Shown here: one piece after another, positions 5,267-6,180 of the stretch
Layout of the letters: each line of letters begins with the position of its first letter
Numbering within the stretch: position 1 is the first letter of the stretch
NCBI GenBank assembly: GCA_031277195.1
Contig: JAITMU010000100.1
Span: 1-6,180, forward strand
Length of the DNA: 6,180 nt
Source of the DNA: Gallionellaceae bacterium
GTDB taxonomy: Bacteria > Pseudomonadota > Gammaproteobacteria > Burkholderiales > Gallionellaceae
Reading direction: 5' to 3'
The notes under the pieces: generated by a model
The model's database searches: none
Told to the model about the DNA's origin: nothing
Seen by the model: only the letters and a program-made list of their open reading frames with translations
Program-made: the position numbers and the translations under genes

Positions 5267-6180
5267 TATCGCGGTTCCGTTTTTTTCCAGGCTGCGTCGA
5301 TGCGCAAAGCCAGCGCGAGATAGATGACGCCCCACAGCAGCAGGAGCGGCAACGGCAAGGCCTCGCCCACAAATGTCAATGCGGAAACGGCGGCGACCAG
5401 CATCAAAACGTATTCGGTGCGCGCCAAACGCACGGGGCTCCAGCCCATGCGGAGCAAGCGCTGGTAGTAATGTTCAACGCCGCTTCCGGCGCATTGTTTG
5501 CGGCTGCAACGCCATACGCGCTTCGCCAGCGTGATGCTGGCGTCAACCACAAAGGGGGAGAACACCAGCAGCGGGAACCAGATCGCCCAATAGCCAAGCT
5601 GCCAGCCCCACAACCCAAGCGCGGCGGCAAGAAAGCCGAGCGGAGCCGCGCCCGCCGCGCCCATGAAGGCTTTGGCGGGCGGCCAACTGAAATACAGAAA
5701 ACCCAGTCCCGCCGCGCCAACGGTGAAGCAAATCATCGCCAGCGTGTCGTCGTTCGCCATGATCGCGCCGATGCCATATGCGCTGAATCCGATCAGCGCC
5801 ATGCCCGCAGTCAATCCGTCGGAGCCGTCCATCGCACCATAAAGATTGATCGCCCAGACAATCAGCGGCAACGCGATCAACGCCGCCAGCCAGCCGGACT
5901 GATCGACCAGCCCCGCGCCCGCGACCAGAAGCACGGCAACAGCCACATGCGCGACCAGCCGCTTCTTCAGCGACACGCCCTGCACGTCGCCCAGCAGCGA
6001 GACGATGAACAATCCCGCAAGCGGCAATATCAACCACCATTTCAGCAAAGCCAGCATCAGCGCCCAGCCGGTCAGCGTGCCCGCCACCAGGCCGACACCG
6101 GCGAATTTGGGCGGCGGCGAGGGCGCTTCCGGCGGCGCGGTTTCCTTGGGCGCGTCATGCATCGGCACGCCGCCGAATTT
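5266..6180 (-). CDS. MraY/WecA-like polyprenyl-phosphate glycosylphosphotransferase homologue with altered catalytic motifs; 5' end outside window
   Basis: This integral membrane protein belongs to the family that transfers sugar-1-phosphate from UDP-sugars to polyprenyl phosphate. About 304 residues are visible and the frame is open to the window edge. The sequence is strongly hydrophobic, with about ten probable membrane segments. Recognisable family blocks, with nt positions: VSLLGDVQGVSLKKRLVAH (about 6010-5950), NLYGAMDGSDGLTAG (5844-5800), FLYFSWPPAKAFMGAAGAAPLGFL (about 5690-5620), and VEHYYQRLLRMGW (5478-5440). Compared with the family as I remember it, the first Asp of the DD pair is Gly (5991-5989), the second Asn of NLYN is Gly (5838-5836), the Asp of MGDxGS is Ala (5658-5656), and a His before HYYQR is Gly (5481-5479). 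A Pro-rich stretch (about 6153-6109) sits where the N-terminal PRxGG region is expected. Activity is therefore doubtful. It is probably co-transcribed with apaH. Confidence 0.78.
   Translation of the reverse strand, partial: KFGGVPMHDAPKETAPPEAPSPPPKFAGVGLVAGTLTGWALMLALLKWWLILPLAGLFIVSLLGDVQGVSLKKRLVAHVAVAVLLVAGAGLVDQSGWLAALIALPLIVWAINLYGAMDGSDGLTAGMALIGFSAYGIGAIMANDDTLAMICFTVGAAGLGFLYFSWPPAKAFMGAAGAAPLGFLAAALGLWGWQLGYWAIWFPLLVFSPFVVDASITLAKRVWRCSRKQCAGSGVEHYYQRLLRMGWSPVRLARTEYVLMLVAAVSALTFVGEALPLPLLLLWGVIYLALALRIDAAWKKTEPR

Overview
The window looks like a GC-rich (roughly 60%) proteobacterial chromosome, most likely a betaproteobacterium near Nitrosomonadales/Gallionellales. This is inferred from the split glycine decarboxylase (separate P subunits 1 and 2), the flavour of the proteins, and abundant CCCTCTCC...GGGAGAGGG palindromes. 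The assignment rests on memory of families, not on a search.

Plus strand, 1-4484: four co-directional genes. First is the 3' part of gcvPA, then complete gcvPB; together these form the PLP-dependent P-protein of the glycine cleavage system. A PfkB-family sugar/nucleoside kinase (adenosine-kinase-like) follows and overlaps gcvPB by 4 nt (ATGA). After a repeat-filled gap comes a fructosamine-kinase-family protein, a probable deglycation kinase. Minus strand, 6180-4466: the 3' part of an MraY/WecA-like polyprenyl-phosphate glycosylphosphotransferase homologue, followed by apaH (diadenosine tetraphosphatase). These two share one nucleotide (TAGTG). The two transcription units converge and overlap by 19 bp at 4466-4484.

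The most striking structure is a family of G/C-rich palindromes in three inverted pairs (REPIN-like). Pair 1 (767-877) lies at the gcvPA/gcvPB junction and supplies the last codons and the stop of gcvPA. Pair 2 (1785-1914) lies inside gcvPB and is translated as an in-frame insert of about 46 residues. Pair 3 (3414-3560) fills the gap between the kinase genes and encloses an unrelated palindrome. Pairs 1 and 3 have their tails facing inward; pair 2 has them facing outward. No copy was seen in the minus-strand genes.

A second point of interest is the membrane transferase homologue. Several positions that are normally acidic, Asn or His in the catalytic motifs of the family are Gly or Ala here, which suggests a catalytically altered or inactive member.

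No gene-free stretch exceeds 300 bases. The two gaps (792-900 and 3414-3581) are mostly repeat. No tRNA, rRNA, CRISPR, prophage or transposase gene was seen.
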